A stretch of DNA of 64,000 bases from RYN-230 sp963711705 (GTDB taxonomy: Bacteria; Actinomycetota; Actinomycetes; Streptosporangiales; Streptosporangiaceae): positions 1 through 64,000 of the forward strand of contig CAVQFM010000009.1 in assembly GCA_963711705.1 (NCBI GenBank). The letters run 5' to 3'. The notes beneath the pieces were generated by a model, which saw nothing but the letters and a program-made list of their open reading frames with translations, was not told the DNA's origin and searched no databases. The number at the start of each line of letters is the position of its first letter. Position 1 is the first letter of the stretch. Position numbers and translations under genes: made by a program. Positions 25,847 through 34,667 of this stretch are shown here, in pieces.

Positions 25847-26209
25847 GAGCGTTCCTTTCCCTCAAACTGGTGAAAGTGAGGTGCCGCAGGAGCGCCTTAC
25901 TTCCGCGAATGCATTCCTGGCCTTCAGCCTGCAATGCAGATCGACGTTGCCGTCGACGGCTGCGTTCCTCGATCCGCTTCTCGCAGGCCGACTCGCTCCA
26001 CGTCCCCGGTGGCAGTCCCCGCTACCCTTTAGACACCGAATGACACACTTCGTCGCAACCTTCCTCAGATCGCCGCACGCCACCGGCGGACGAGCGTCCG
26101 CCACCCTCTTGTTATTTGCTGGCCTCCCCGCCTGCGCCGGGCCGCCCGCTAGCCTGCACCATCGGCCAGACCGCCGTCCACGCCGAAGATAACTCCGCGG
26201 CGATGTCGC
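25847..26209. other. Non-coding stretch
   Basis: No gene is recognised between the two minus-strand genes. Confidence 0.45.
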
Positions 26210-26749
26210 TCATGAGTCACCGGCTGTCGCCCCCAGGCCGATGACCTGGCCCGCGGCGTGCACGCGGAGCTCCTCCAGAAGATCCGCCTGACGCCGGGCC
26301 CTGGCGATGAGCTCATCCAGCCGGCCGGGGTCGAGCCGCTTGTCTGTCCCCGCCAGAACCCGCAGGGTGCGCCAGCCCGCGGCCTTGCCCTCCACACCCA
26401 GGCGCAGCATTTCCAGCTCTTCAAGGCCGCTGAGGGGCGACCGGGCGAGCAGGTAGCCGTTGAACTTCAGCCGTGCGGCCTTCTCGCCGATCCACGCGGC
26501 GCAGACCTTGTAGGCACGGACCGGGATGCCGAGTGCGCCCATGATGTCCTCCAGCGCGGCGCGATCCTGCGCGACTTCAGCAGCCAAACGCTGCAAGGCG
26601 CCGTCGGCCGCCGGGCCACGGTCTGATCCCGCCACCCGGCGTGCCAGCTCAAGCCCACCGGTCGCACCCGCCAGATGATCATTAAGATAGATGCCGAGCA
26701 GGTCGTGCCCGGATCGCCTCGTTCGTGTCGCAGTGCCTGCCCCTGCCAT
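26210..26749 (-). CDS. Ferritin-like helical protein of unknown function
   Basis: The protein is 179 residues from ATG 26749, preceded by GGAGGGG. It is entirely helical with conserved-looking strings LGIYLNDHLAGATGGLELAR, RLAAEVAQDRAALEDIM and GYLLARSPLSGLEELEML. The histidine and glutamate spacing resembles ferritin-like four-helix bundles, and related proteins are common in actinobacterial stress regions. Metal binding is not demonstrated. Confidence 0.72.
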   Translation of the reverse strand: MAGAGTATRTRRSGHDLLGIYLNDHLAGATGGLELARRVAGSDRGPAADGALQRLAAEVAQDRAALEDIMGALGIPVRAYKVCAAWIGEKAARLKFNGYLLARSPLSGLEELEMLRLGVEGKAAGWRTLRVLAGTDKRLDPGRLDELIARARRQADLLEELRVHAAGQVIGLGATAGDS

Positions 26750-27139
26750 GACCCCTCCACGCCGGACTCTGGATGTACCCTCACTCTCTGCCACCTGAGA
26801 CGCTGGTTATGCATCGAAGGGCGCATAACCCCGCATACGTGCGGCCTGTTGTGCCGGATGTCTGCCCCTGGCCGATGCGCTTCCAGTGCTGCCCCGCCCT
26901 GGGCCTGGCGGCACCGCCAGCATTCAGCGCAGAGGCCGCCGGCAGAGCCAGTCAGCCTTTCGCCAGTCGCGTTGGCGGCCTTGGTTGGCGGGATGCCGTA
27001 CCCCCACAGCTATTTCCATGGGTGCGCTACTGCCGCCACCGTCTCTGCCGCAGCCGGACGAAACCCAATGCACCTGCTCACACCAGAACTGGAAATCTGG
27101 ACGCTTCCGTGCGGGCTGCGAGCTGTCTTTGACTCGTAC
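26750..27139. other. Non-coding stretch beside an IS256 fragment
   Basis: No gene is recognised. It ends where the IS256 transposase remnant loses its reading frame. Confidence 0.45.
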
Positions 27140-27615
27140 AGAGAGATGGTCTCCCTCGACACCGAGGCGCCGTAGATCTCGGCGAAGTGAGACGAGATCT
27201 CGCCCGTTGTGAGCCCCTTGGCACAGAGCGACAGGACAATCTCATCCATCCCGGTCAGCCGCCGCTGGCGCTTCTTGACGATCTGCGGCTCAAAGGTCTC
27301 GGCCCGGTCCTGGGGCACGTCGATCTGGACCTGGCCGGTGGCCTCGGTCAGCACCGTCTTCGCCCGGGTCCCGTTCCGGACGTCCCCGGTCTCGCTGTCG
27401 GACTGGCCGTTTTCCTCCTGGCCCAGGTGCTCAGTGATCTCCTCGTTTAGGGCGGTCTCGAGCACTGTCGTGGTCAGCTGCTTCAGCAGCCCGTCCGGCC
27501 CGGTCAGGGACAGGCCCTGCTCCCGGGCCCGGCGCACCACCGCCAGCGCCGCCACCTCTTCGGGAGTCGGCTCTGGCTTCTTCCTCGCAGTCACGTCATC
27601 CAGTGTGGTGGTCAT
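27140..27615 (-). pseudogene. IS256-family transposase, N-terminal fragment
   Basis: From ATG 27615 the frame shows a typical Mutator/IS256 start: LLKQLTTTVLETALNEEITE, HLGQEENGQSD, TGDVRNGTRAKTVLTEATGQ, VQIDVPQDRAETFEPQIVKK, and GASVSRETIS. Homology ends at about residue 158, before the first catalytic aspartate. The remaining frame to 27010 is unrelated. It is therefore a dead fragment. It is a different IS256 lineage from the copy at 38170. Confidence 0.88.
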
Positions 27616-27829
27616 CTCGGCACCTTTCCTGCCGGGCCATCAGGGCCGGCCCGGTCGGGCCGGAAACACTGTTAGATCCACAGACCCCATCGACCCGGCG
27701 CCCGCTCCCAAGGATCGGGCGCCTATGGGGAAGATGGCAGGCGATCAGGACACGGGCGGAACAGCGCAGGAGGAAGCAGCCCACCTGCGGGCCCCGGTCA
27801 TTGCCGTACAGCAGCGGCTACCAATCGAG

Positions 27830-28363
27830 TCATCTCCTGGCGGGACGTGCTGGCCGCCCGGGATCAGCCTCCAGGTCGGCACGTGGATCGTGGGCGGTGG
27901 CCGCTGGGGTGCTGCCCCAGGCCACGGTGTCGTCCATGATGCCGATCACCTTCCCGGCCGGGACAGCAAGCACGACGATACCGATACACGCCCACAGCAG
28001 CCACCAGATGTGTGCGATGATCGCTGCTCCGCCGGTGAGGAAGGCAGCGATCACGACCGCGACGAGCACCCACGACGCGGGCTTGCCATGCGGATGGCCT
28101 GCTTCCGGGACCTGCCGGTCTTCGATCTGTTCCCAGGGCCGGTCACCCTGCCCAGCAGAGATTTGCTCCGGTGGCCCGTCGCCGATGGCCCTGCCCCGCC
28201 GCCGCAGCTTACTGCGCACAGTAGGAGGCAGACCCTCGGCCAGAAAGACCATGCCGAGCAGCACCCCAAGGCCCAGGATCGCGACGACCGCCGTCAGGAT
28301 CATCCCCGTCGTGGTGCCAAGAAGCTCCGTATTTGATGTCTTGAGTTCTGGTGGTGGGTACAT
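27830..28363 (-). CDS. Membrane protein of unknown function
   Basis: The protein is 177 residues from ATG 28363 (GGAGAT seven bases before). There is one N-terminal membrane helix (GMILTAVVAILGLGVLLGMV), a charged middle (RSKLRRRGRAIGDGPPEQ) and a C-terminal helical pair (SWVLVAVVIAAFLTGGAAII and IWWLLWACIGIVVLAVPAG). No family is recognised. The neighbours are broken genes, so context gives no role. Confidence 0.6.
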   Translation of the reverse strand: MYPPPELKTSNTELLGTTTGMILTAVVAILGLGVLLGMVFLAEGLPPTVRSKLRRRGRAIGDGPPEQISAGQGDRPWEQIEDRQVPEAGHPHGKPASWVLVAVVIAAFLTGGAAIIAHIWWLLWACIGIVVLAVPAGKVIGIMDDTVAWGSTPAATAHDPRADLEADPGRPARPARR

Positions 28364-28616
28364 CTTTGTTATCTCCTTTGGCGGCTCGCCCCGCTCGCCA
28401 CCGCATCCACGCCTGAAAGCCCGCCGGTAACGGCGTAGGCATCAGCCAGTGCCCGCCAGCCAGCCAGGACGCGTCGCCCTGGCTTGGTCATTGAAGAAAC
28501 AAGCCAGGTCACCGTCTCCCGGGAAAGAGGGAGTGCACTCGCTGACCATCTCCGGGCGCGGTCGCCAGGGGGACGGCGGAGCCGTAACACTCGCGGGGTG
28601 ACGGCCTGCCCGCTGC

Positions 28617-29125
28617 TCAGCTGATCGTGTCCGTGATCTTCCCGGCCAGGCCGGTTCCGGTGCCTAGGGACGGGCCGCGGGGATTGCCCATGGCGCCGTC
28701 GTAGGTGGCATACAGTGCCGGGTCTGGCGCTGGGACGGAGGCCTCGTCGCCGAGCGGTTCCGGTTTGGTCAGGTAGCCGAACTCGTGCTGGCCGTCGGGC
28801 TGGGCACCGGCGGCCCAGCCGCCATCTTGGCCGTGGGTGCCATCGGACAGGTGCCGGATGGACGTGGCGCGCTCGGCGTACTCCTCACGGAACCGGGCGT
28901 TCGGCGCGACGGTGGTCTCCAGGCCGTCGGCCTGCAGTTCCTCGATGGCCTGGAGCCACAGGTTCTGGTGCAGGGTGTCGCGCGCCAGGTTGAACTTGAG
29001 CATGTCCCGGACGCCGTGTCGTCGGTCGTGTTGTACAGCCGGGTGGTCTGCAGCCGTCCCTGGGCCTCGGCGGCGACGTTGTCCGACTTGGCCTCGAACT
29101 GCAGGCGGGTGGTGTGCAAGAACAT
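28617..29125 (-). pseudogene. Manganese catalase with internal deletion and frameshift
   Basis: It starts at ATG 29125 with the family's opening MFLHTTRLQFEAK. It jumps directly to NVAAEAQGRLQTTRLYN, so roughly 140 residues carrying the dimanganese ligands are gone. Near 29012 the frame changes and continues DMLKFNLARDTLHQNLWLQA, IEELQADGLE, HEFGYLTKPEPLGDEA and PDPALYATYDG to the stop at 28617. Full-length enzymes are about 290-300 residues. Without the metal ligands it cannot disproportionate hydrogen peroxide. Confidence 0.82.
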
Positions 29126-29641
29126 GGGTCCCCTTCACGGTGGGTATCGGCAGGTACCCGCCATCACCCCGATTGAAGGAGCCACCCCGATTGCAGGGAG
29201 CGCGCGGGCCCTCGGCCACGGGCGCGCTGCCTGACCCGCTGCGCCTCCCGCTACCCGGCAGGTCCGTAGTCAACCTCTGGACCAGCAGAATTTGTGTCAC
29301 CCGATCACCACGGCCCACGAGAGCAGATCACCAGCTCCTGGCCTGCCACGGCCGGTGAGCCTGGATGGCCCGCCCCTTCCTGCGGATCACAGGCTAGGTC
29401 CGGGCATCACCTGCTGCCCATCGTGTGGCCGAGACGCCAGCCCAGCACCCCAGGGCTATCCTGCGGCTGGCCCGGGCAGCGGGCGTCCCCGCCTGGCTGA
29501 CGGTTCCGTGCTGGGTGCTCGTTGATCGCTAGCTCTGCCAGGAGTTTGGCGTTACCGCGGGCGGGTAGCCGCTGCGTACAAACGGTCTGGCCCAGGGCAG
29601 GGAGGTAATCCGGCTTGGGCACGGGGGAAGGGAAGGTAGCG
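29126..29641. other. Non-coding stretch upstream of transaldolase
   Basis: No gene is recognised. It presumably holds the promoter of the transaldolase gene, but no clear boxes were picked out. Confidence 0.45.
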
Positions 29642-30745
29642 GTGTCAGTTGATGTTCTCGGACAGCTGTCCGGGGTCGGGGTGTCGGTGTGGCTGGATGA
29701 CATCAGCCGCGGCCGGCTGCGCACCGGCAGCCTGCAGGAGCTGGCCGATCACTGCCACGTGACCGGGGTGACCTCCAACCCGACGATCTTCGCGCACGCG
29801 GTGGACCACGGGGACGCCTATAACGGTCAGCTCGCCGACCTGAAGACCCGCGGCGTGTCGGTGGAAGAGGCCTCGCGCGCGATCACCACCTATGACATCC
29901 GCTGGGCCTGCGATGTGCTCCGCCCGGTGTACGACAGGACGGCCGGCCTGGATGGCCGGGCATCCATCGAGGTGGATCCGAGGGTGGCCAAAGACACGGA
30001 CAAGACCATCGCCGAGGCGCGGAACCTGTGGTGGATGGTGGACCGGCCGAACCTGTTCATCAAGATTCCCGCCACGCCCGAAGGGCTGCCCGCGATCACG
30101 CAGGCCATCTCGGAGGGGATCAGCGTCAACGTCACGCTGATCTTCTCGCTGCAGCGCTACGGTGAGGTCATCGATGCCTATCTGGCGGGCCTGGAGCAAG
30201 CCAAGGCGGCCGGGCGCGAGGTGTCCCAGATCCGCTCGGTGGCGTCCTTCTTCGTCAGCCGGATGGATGCCGAGGTCGATTCCCGGCTGGACAAGCAGGG
30301 CACCCCGGAGGCGACGGCGCTGCGCGGCAAGGCGGCCATCGCCAACGCCCGGCTGGCCTATGAGCTGTTCGAGCAGCGCTTCGCCGGGGAACGCTGGCAG
30401 GCGCTGCGGGCCAGCGGGGCGCACATCCAGCGGCCGCTGTGGGCCTCGACGTCCACGAAGGACCCGGCATTCCCCGACACCATGTACGTCACCGAGCTCG
30501 TCGTCTCCGACACGGTGAACACCATGCCTGAGGCCACCATCAAGGCCACAGCCGACCACGGCGAGCTGCGCGGCGACACCGTGCACGGCACCTACAACGC
30601 CTCCCGGCAGGTCTTCGCCGACCTGGAAAACCTCGGCATCAGCTACGACAACGTGGTACAGGTCCTCGAAGATGAGGGCGGGTCGAAATTCGAGGCGTCG
30701 TGGAACGAGCTGCTCGACACGATCAAGAAAAACATGGGGCTCTAA
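29642..30745 (+). CDS. tal: Transaldolase
   Basis: The protein is 367 residues from GTG 29642 (GGAAGG upstream; TTG 29615 also in frame). Actinobacterial-type transaldolase features are present: VWLDDISRGRLRTGSLQELA, VTGVTSNPTIFAHAV, the Schiff-base lysine in NLFIKIPATPEGL, and GISVNVTLIFSLQRYGEVID. It transfers dihydroxyacetone units in the non-oxidative pentose phosphate pathway. It stands alone, not beside transketolase or zwf, so it may be an extra copy. A hairpin terminator follows immediately. Confidence 0.95.
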   Translation: MSVDVLGQLSGVGVSVWLDDISRGRLRTGSLQELADHCHVTGVTSNPTIFAHAVDHGDAYNGQLADLKTRGVSVEEASRAITTYDIRWACDVLRPVYDRTAGLDGRASIEVDPRVAKDTDKTIAEARNLWWMVDRPNLFIKIPATPEGLPAITQAISEGISVNVTLIFSLQRYGEVIDAYLAGLEQAKAAGREVSQIRSVASFFVSRMDAEVDSRLDKQGTPEATALRGKAAIANARLAYELFEQRFAGERWQALRASGAHIQRPLWASTSTKDPAFPDTMYVTELVVSDTVNTMPEATIKATADHGELRGDTVHGTYNASRQVFADLENLGISYDNVVQVLEDEGGSKFEASWNELLDTIKKNMGL

Positions 30746-30750
30746 GTCCT

Positions 30751-30798
30751 GCGTTCCCCTTTAGAGTGCTGGAACCTGGCACAGAGTGAAGGGAACGC
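30751..30798 (+). terminator. Terminator of transaldolase gene
   Basis: GCGTTCCC at 30751-30758 pairs with GGGAACGC at 30791-30798, and an inner GTGC/GCAC pair supports the stem. It begins five bases after the stop codon. Confidence 0.65.
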
Positions 30799-31135
30799 CT
30801 GCCCGCAGCAGCGTCCGCCCTGTGCTTTGCGCTCGGCATCAGTATCAGCGCTTGGAACGTACTAACCAAACGAAGGCAACCATGAAGCTGAGAAAGCGTA
30901 ATACCATTCCGGAACCGATACGGAAAGAAACCGGTAATCCCGTTCCGTGAAGACGACGAAAAGGAAAGAGTTCCTGCCATCGTTCACCAGGCTTGCATGG
31001 CAGCCCTGAGAGGACCCTCCAAATCGCACGATATCGGGACGAAATAACCTGAGCAAAAGCGTGCCCTGCGGCTCTGCTCGGGCATTTAGTGACGAACGGG
31101 TGGCCTTGCGGGGTACGCGGCGACATACTGGCTGG
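30799..31135. other. Non-coding, relatively AT-rich stretch
   Basis: No gene is recognised. CATACT at 31124-31129 sits seven bases before the GTG of the next gene and could be its -10 box on a leaderless transcript. Confidence 0.4.
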
Positions 31136-31498
31136 GTGAGGGTGGTGGTCACCGAGGTGACCGGAGCGGGAAGCATCCGCCGGGGGGCGCTGGATACCGC
31201 TGGGCACAGTGACCCCGACCGCTGGGCGGACCTTATCGAGCGGGCTGCCCTGGGCCTGCCGCCGCCGTACCGGCCGGTGCCAGGCAGGTCCGTCTACCAG
31301 ATCCGTGCGGGTGAGTCGATCGTCTTTGTCGCCGAGCGCGAGCTGGTCGGGCCGTTGCGGGAGCTGGTCATGACCGCGCTCGCGCCCGGCCGGGCAGAAG
31401 CAGACCCGGGCGGTATCGCGCTCACGCAAGAACAGTATGACGATGGCAATCGCCCACCATGGGGACGTCCTGTTCCCGCGAGGTCCGGCCCCAGCTAG
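31136..31498 (+). CDS. Emfourin-like (protealysin inhibitor family) protein
   Basis: The protein is 120 residues from GTG 31136. It begins VRVVVTEVTGAGSIRRGALD, has DPDRWADLIERAAL, and then RSVYQIRAGESIVFVAEREL, VGPLRELVMTAL. This is the emfourin pattern of small inhibitors of M4 (thermolysin-like) metallopeptidases, which are usually encoded beside their protease. No M4 protease gene is seen in the window, so it is an orphan here or acts on a distant partner. Confidence 0.75.
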   Translation: MRVVVTEVTGAGSIRRGALDTAGHSDPDRWADLIERAALGLPPPYRPVPGRSVYQIRAGESIVFVAERELVGPLRELVMTALAPGRAEADPGGIALTQEQYDDGNRPPWGRPVPARSGPS

Positions 31499-31584
31499 CG
31501 GCTGCTTCCCCCCGCTACGCGGCCTGAGCAGGTTCCTGCATAAAGGAATCGCGACAGGGTAAATCGTTTGCAGACATGCCAAAC

Positions 31585-31649
31585 GCGGCCCGCGCCAGCC
31601 CCCGGTCCGCGAGTTAACCCCCCCAACTCGCGGAACTGGCGCGGGCCGC
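31585..31649. repeat. Large two-stage palindrome, copy 1
   Basis: The outer 14-base arms GCGGCCCGCGCCAG at 31585-31598 and its exact complement at 31636-31649 enclose inner 10-base arms TCCGCGAGTT (31606-31615) and AACTCGCGGA (31625-31634). The outer arms recur at 32393-32457. It could be a terminator, a small mobile palindromic element or a regulator site. Confidence 0.8.
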
Positions 31650-32114
31650 TTCGCCGCTCCCCGTGGCGCGGCGAACCCCGCCCTTGCCCAGCGAAACCCG
31701 GCCCCGTGAACTATCCGGAATCACCCATTTTGCGCTTTCAGTGCATGAATGGGAAGACGCGGCCGAGATCTCGCGGCGCGAGCTGCCGCATGCCAGCCGG
31801 AAGTCAGAACCACCCAGTCGGTGGCCTGAGGCCGGGCACGGGGGAGACCCCGGCCCCAGGCCTTGCGGGGGGGGGGAGGCTGACGTTACACCCGCTCACC
31901 CGGCGACACGCTGCGTTCACCGCGGCTATACCTAGCCTTCAGGCCAGCCGCAGCCAGAACCGGCCAAGATAGCGGAGGCCCGCCTAGACTGGGCCACTAG
32001 GTGCAGCGTCTGCGGCGAGCCGCCTGACCAGGCGCTCTTTGCTGCTGGGTTCCCCGGCCACGGCGAGGAGATGCCCAGCAGGCCAGCCAGGGACGGCCGG
32101 TAAGGGCAGGGGTC
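31650..32114. other. Non-coding stretch with the upstream part of a duplicated module
   Basis: No gene is recognised up to 32114. The stretch from about 32015 is similar to 33285-33410 upstream of the second XRE gene (shared strings such as CCTGACCAGGC, GCTGGGTTC and GGCCAGCCAGG). Confidence 0.5.
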
Positions 32115-32363
32115 ATGCTGAAAGGGCACCCAGACATCATCTTGGGCCGTAGGCTGCGCCAGCTTCGGCGGCAAGCGAAGGTCACCCAGCAGCAGCTCGC
32201 CGATCCGATGACCGCCGCCGGGCACCGTATGAACCACAGCGCGATTTCCAGGGTCGAATCCGCCGCGTCACGATCGGGCGAAGCCGTCCAGCTCGCCGCC
32301 ACCGCAGCGCATGCCGGCCCCTGGCGAGCTGTACCTGGGGTGCCCAGGCCAACCCCTGCATAG
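32115..32363 (+). CDS. Short XRE-type helix-turn-helix protein, copy 1 (probably degraded)
   Basis: The protein is 82 residues from ATG 32115. It reads ILGRRLRQLRRQAKVTQQQL, ADPMTAAGHRMNHSAISRVE, a helix-turn-helix of the XRE type, and then loses the family pattern (SAASRSGEAVQLAATAAHAG). It is paralogous to 33414-33668, which keeps GKRLVTIGEAVQVAAALGIP at the same place, so this copy has a disturbed C-terminus. It may no longer be functional. Confidence 0.55.
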   Translation: MLKGHPDIILGRRLRQLRRQAKVTQQQLADPMTAAGHRMNHSAISRVESAASRSGEAVQLAATAAHAGPWRAVPGVPRPTPA

Positions 32364-32392
32364 CCCAATCCGGCTGGGGTACTCGTGAAGGC

Positions 32393-32457
32393 GCGGCCCG
32401 CGCCAGCCCCCCAACTCCGGGAGCCGGAACCGCCGCTCACGGACCGGCGCGGGCCGC
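32393..32457. repeat. Palindrome, copy 2
   Basis: GCGGCCCGCGCCAG at 32393-32406 pairs with CCGGCGCGGGCCGC at 32444-32457 (one mismatch). The bases after it (CTTC then ACCACTCCC) resemble those after copy 1. The two copies flank the first XRE gene. Confidence 0.75.
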
Positions 32458-32702
32458 TTCACCACTCCCGAAGGTGCGGTGAGCACGTGCCTCTACCCGC
32501 AGGTCCAGGCGCTAACCAGGCCAAAGGCTTGCATGTTGGCTTCCGCGCGCTTTGGCCTGCTAGCCCGCCGTCAGTTGCCCGCAATATCATCGCCACATCG
32601 GTTGAGAAGACAGCCGGCCCAGCGTTCTCGGCTGCCCGCTGTCTTGTCCCACCAAGACCGCTGGCTCCCGTTGCCGGGCACCCATCCGGGAGGTGAGCAC
32701 AG

Positions 32703-33116
32703 ATGGCTGATCCCAGGTATCCCGTCGTGATGATCGGTGGCGTTCCCGTCGTGGATGCGCCGCACGAGATCGACGCTGCTATCGCCGAAAGCTTTGACAA
32801 GCTCCTCCTGCACGCTGCGTCCTGCGGGTGCGGGACGGTGGTGGTGAACCTGACCGGCACCCGGTTCTGCGACTCAGGCGGAGTGCGCGTGCTCGCCAGG
32901 GCCCACGAGCGGGCCGTAGCCGCGGGAGGTGAGCTGCTGATGGTCATCCCAGCCAGCTCCTTCGTGCTCAGCGTCTTCGCCCTCACCGGCCTCGACCGCC
33001 TCATCCCCAACTTCGCCGACCTGCACGAAGCCCTCGAGAACGCCCAAGCGGTCGTTCCCCGGCCCCTGCAACGCCATGACGACCCAGCCGTAGACGCTGA
33101 CCTACCGGACGTCTAA
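32703..33116 (+). CDS. STAS-domain anti-sigma factor antagonist
   Basis: The protein is 137 residues from ATG 32703, seven bases after GGAGGTGA. It has the STAS pattern VVMIGGVPVVDAPHEIDAAI, TVVVNLTGTRFCDSGGVRVL and GGELLMVIPASSFVLSVFAL. The serine in FCDSGGV is the site that an anti-sigma kinase (RsbW/SpoIIAB type) would phosphorylate. It thus belongs to a sigma-factor partner-switching system. No sigma factor or kinase gene is adjacent, which is common among the many orphan STAS proteins of actinomycetes. Confidence 0.88.
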   Translation: MADPRYPVVMIGGVPVVDAPHEIDAAIAESFDKLLLHAASCGCGTVVVNLTGTRFCDSGGVRVLARAHERAVAAGGELLMVIPASSFVLSVFALTGLDRLIPNFADLHEALENAQAVVPRPLQRHDDPAVDADLPDV

Positions 33117-33413
33117 CCCTTCCGGCTCGTGCCGCGGCCGGTACCAAGCTGACCGGCAGCCCTCAGCTCAGCAGTAGACCACCGTGTACCCGGTCAGCCC
33201 GCCAGCCTCCAGCGCCGAAGGGTCAAGAGCAGTTCGGCCGTGGCCGGTATCACACGGAGCGGCCGCGGATGTAACGCAGGCACCTTCCGGGGCGAGCACC
33301 TGACCAGGCATTCCTCGCCGCTGGGTTCACCGGCCGCGGCCAGCAGGCACCCGGCGGGCCAGCCAGGAATGCTGGCAACCGGCAGGGGGTCAGCCATCAG
33401 GGGGCACTCAGAC

Positions 33414-33668
33414 ATGATCTTTGCCCGGCGGCTGCGCATGTTCCGGCGGCGGCCCAGCCTGACCCAGCAGCACCTGGCCGACCAGATGACCGCAGCCGGG
33501 CACAAGATGGCCAACAGCGCCATCTCCAACATCGAGTCCGGTAAGCGGCTGGTCACCATCGGCGAAGCCGTCCAGGTCGCCGCCGCGCTGGGCATCCCTT
33601 TGCTGGCCCTGGTGACCGACGGTCCCCCGGATAATCTCGGCGAGGCCCAGCCAGCACCATGGCGTTGA
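33414..33668 (+). CDS. XRE-type helix-turn-helix regulator, copy 2
   Basis: The protein is 84 residues from ATG 33414 (ATG 33369 is an alternative). The helix-turn-helix RRLRMFRRRPSLTQQHLADQ, MTAAGHKMANSAISNIESGK continues into GEAVQVAAALGIPLLALV, a complete XRE domain. It lies in a duplicated module with 32115-32363. Its stop overlaps the next start (ATG 33659), so the two are translationally coupled. Confidence 0.7.
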   Translation: MIFARRLRMFRRRPSLTQQHLADQMTAAGHKMANSAISNIESGKRLVTIGEAVQVAAALGIPLLALVTDGPPDNLGEAQPAPWR

Positions 33669-33937
33669 TCCCGGCGAAGATAATCGCCCGGCTCCACGGC
33701 ACCTACGCCAGCGACGTTGCTGAGCTGTCCTATGAATGGGCCATGCGGGCCGACGGACAGGTGGTCCGCCGGATCACCGCGGTCAACGGGCACCGCCAGC
33801 GGTATCCCTGGCAGCCAGTCACCCAGGTGCCTGCTGCCAGACGGCCAATCGCCCGGACAGACCACGCCTACGCCCGGGCCATGCTTACTGAGATCGCTCG
33901 CCACAGCGGCCACAAAGTCACCGAACTATCGGATTGA
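33659..33937 (+). CDS. Hypothetical protein coupled to the XRE gene
   Basis: The protein is 92 residues from ATG 33659, overlapping the end of the XRE gene by ten bases. It reads ALIPAKIIARLHGTYASDVA, ELSYEWAMRADGQVVRRITA, ending AMLTEIARHSGHKVTELSD. No family is recognised. The overlap with an XRE gene suggests it is the partner in a small regulatory or toxin-antitoxin-like pair, but nothing in its sequence identifies a toxin. Confidence 0.55.
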   Translation: MALIPAKIIARLHGTYASDVAELSYEWAMRADGQVVRRITAVNGHRQRYPWQPVTQVPAARRPIARTDHAYARAMLTEIARHSGHKVTELSD

Positions 33938-34240
33938 GCTTGCAACGTCATCGGCATGGCCCTCAGAGAACAGGCTGAGGGTTGTCTCGTTGCGCCACCA
34001 TCCGGTCATTTCGGCGCCCGGCTGTCCGTGGCCATGAGAAAGTGGCTCTGGCTCACTTTCCGGGCTCTGGCGCGGATTCCGTGAGTGATCGTGAGGGTTG
34101 GGCCCAGGGCTGCTGTTTGCCTACTGGGATGCGGAAGATCACGATTTGGCGGCTGGCGGTGTGCCACAGCTGAGATAGGACGAGGCCCCGGTAAGACGTG
34201 GGATCGGCCAAGATCACTCGCGTCCTGAGGAGCCTCGTTG
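33938..34240. other. Non-coding stretch with a hairpin
   Basis: A perfect 7-base stem GAAAGTG/CACTTTC with a 9-base loop lies at 34038-34060. Nothing else was recognised. Confidence 0.5.
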
Positions 34241-34498
34241 GTGTCCCAGTGTGCCACGGCTGCCGTTCGGCTGCCTTCCCCTGCTGCGGCCGCCGGGCGT
34301 GATGCCCGGGATCTGTGCTCCTGGTTTGCCCTTCATCTGGATGGCCTGGAAATTGACCACGACGACGATGTGCGCGAATGCGCCTACGACGACCCTCAGA
34401 TACTCAACACAGCCGCCCGAGGCGGCTGGACGATGCTCAGCATGCGTGACGATTTCGCCTGCGTGCGGCCGGCGGACCTCGCCGATAGCGCGCGGTGA
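34241..34498 (+). CDS. Possible small hypothetical protein
   Basis: An 85-residue frame runs from GTG 34241, about ten bases after an AGGAG. It contains CSWFALHLDGLEIDHDDDVR and WTMLSMRDDFACVRPADLAD, which is protein-like but of no known family. It could equally be a remnant. Confidence 0.35.
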   Translation: MSQCATAAVRLPSPAAAAGRDARDLCSWFALHLDGLEIDHDDDVRECAYDDPQILNTAARGGWTMLSMRDDFACVRPADLADSAR

Positions 34499-34550
34499 CT
34501 GATGGGCCTGTCCTGCTGGTCCTCAGATCCCTTTCAGCCCGCGGGCGTGG

Positions 34551-34667
34551 TCAGTGCTTCGCGGCATTCTTGGCTTTCTTGCCCTTGTGCTTAACTTTGC
34601 CAGCACCCTTCTTAGTCTTGCTCTTGGCTGCCTTCGCCTCGTGCTTTGCCTTCCTAGCCACACCCAC
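34551..34667 (-). CDS. Short lysine/alanine-rich CsbD-like peptide
   Basis: A 38-residue gene starts at GTG 34667, six bases after GAGGAG, and ends at TGA 34551-34553. The product, beginning MGVARKAKHEAKAAKSKTKK, is made almost only of K, A, H and G. It resembles the opening of CsbD-type general stress proteins, or a small basic nucleoid peptide. Full CsbD proteins are about 60 residues, so this is short or truncated. The good ribosome site and the residue bias argue that it is real. Confidence 0.6.
   Translation of the reverse strand: MGVARKAKHEAKAAKSKTKKGAGKVKHKGKKAKNAAKH

Noticed and set aside
34100..34260. Possible insertion sequence ends around GTGCCACAGCTG and GTGCCACGGCTG
   Set aside because: The similarity is partial, there is no transposase between or beside them, and no target duplication was found.
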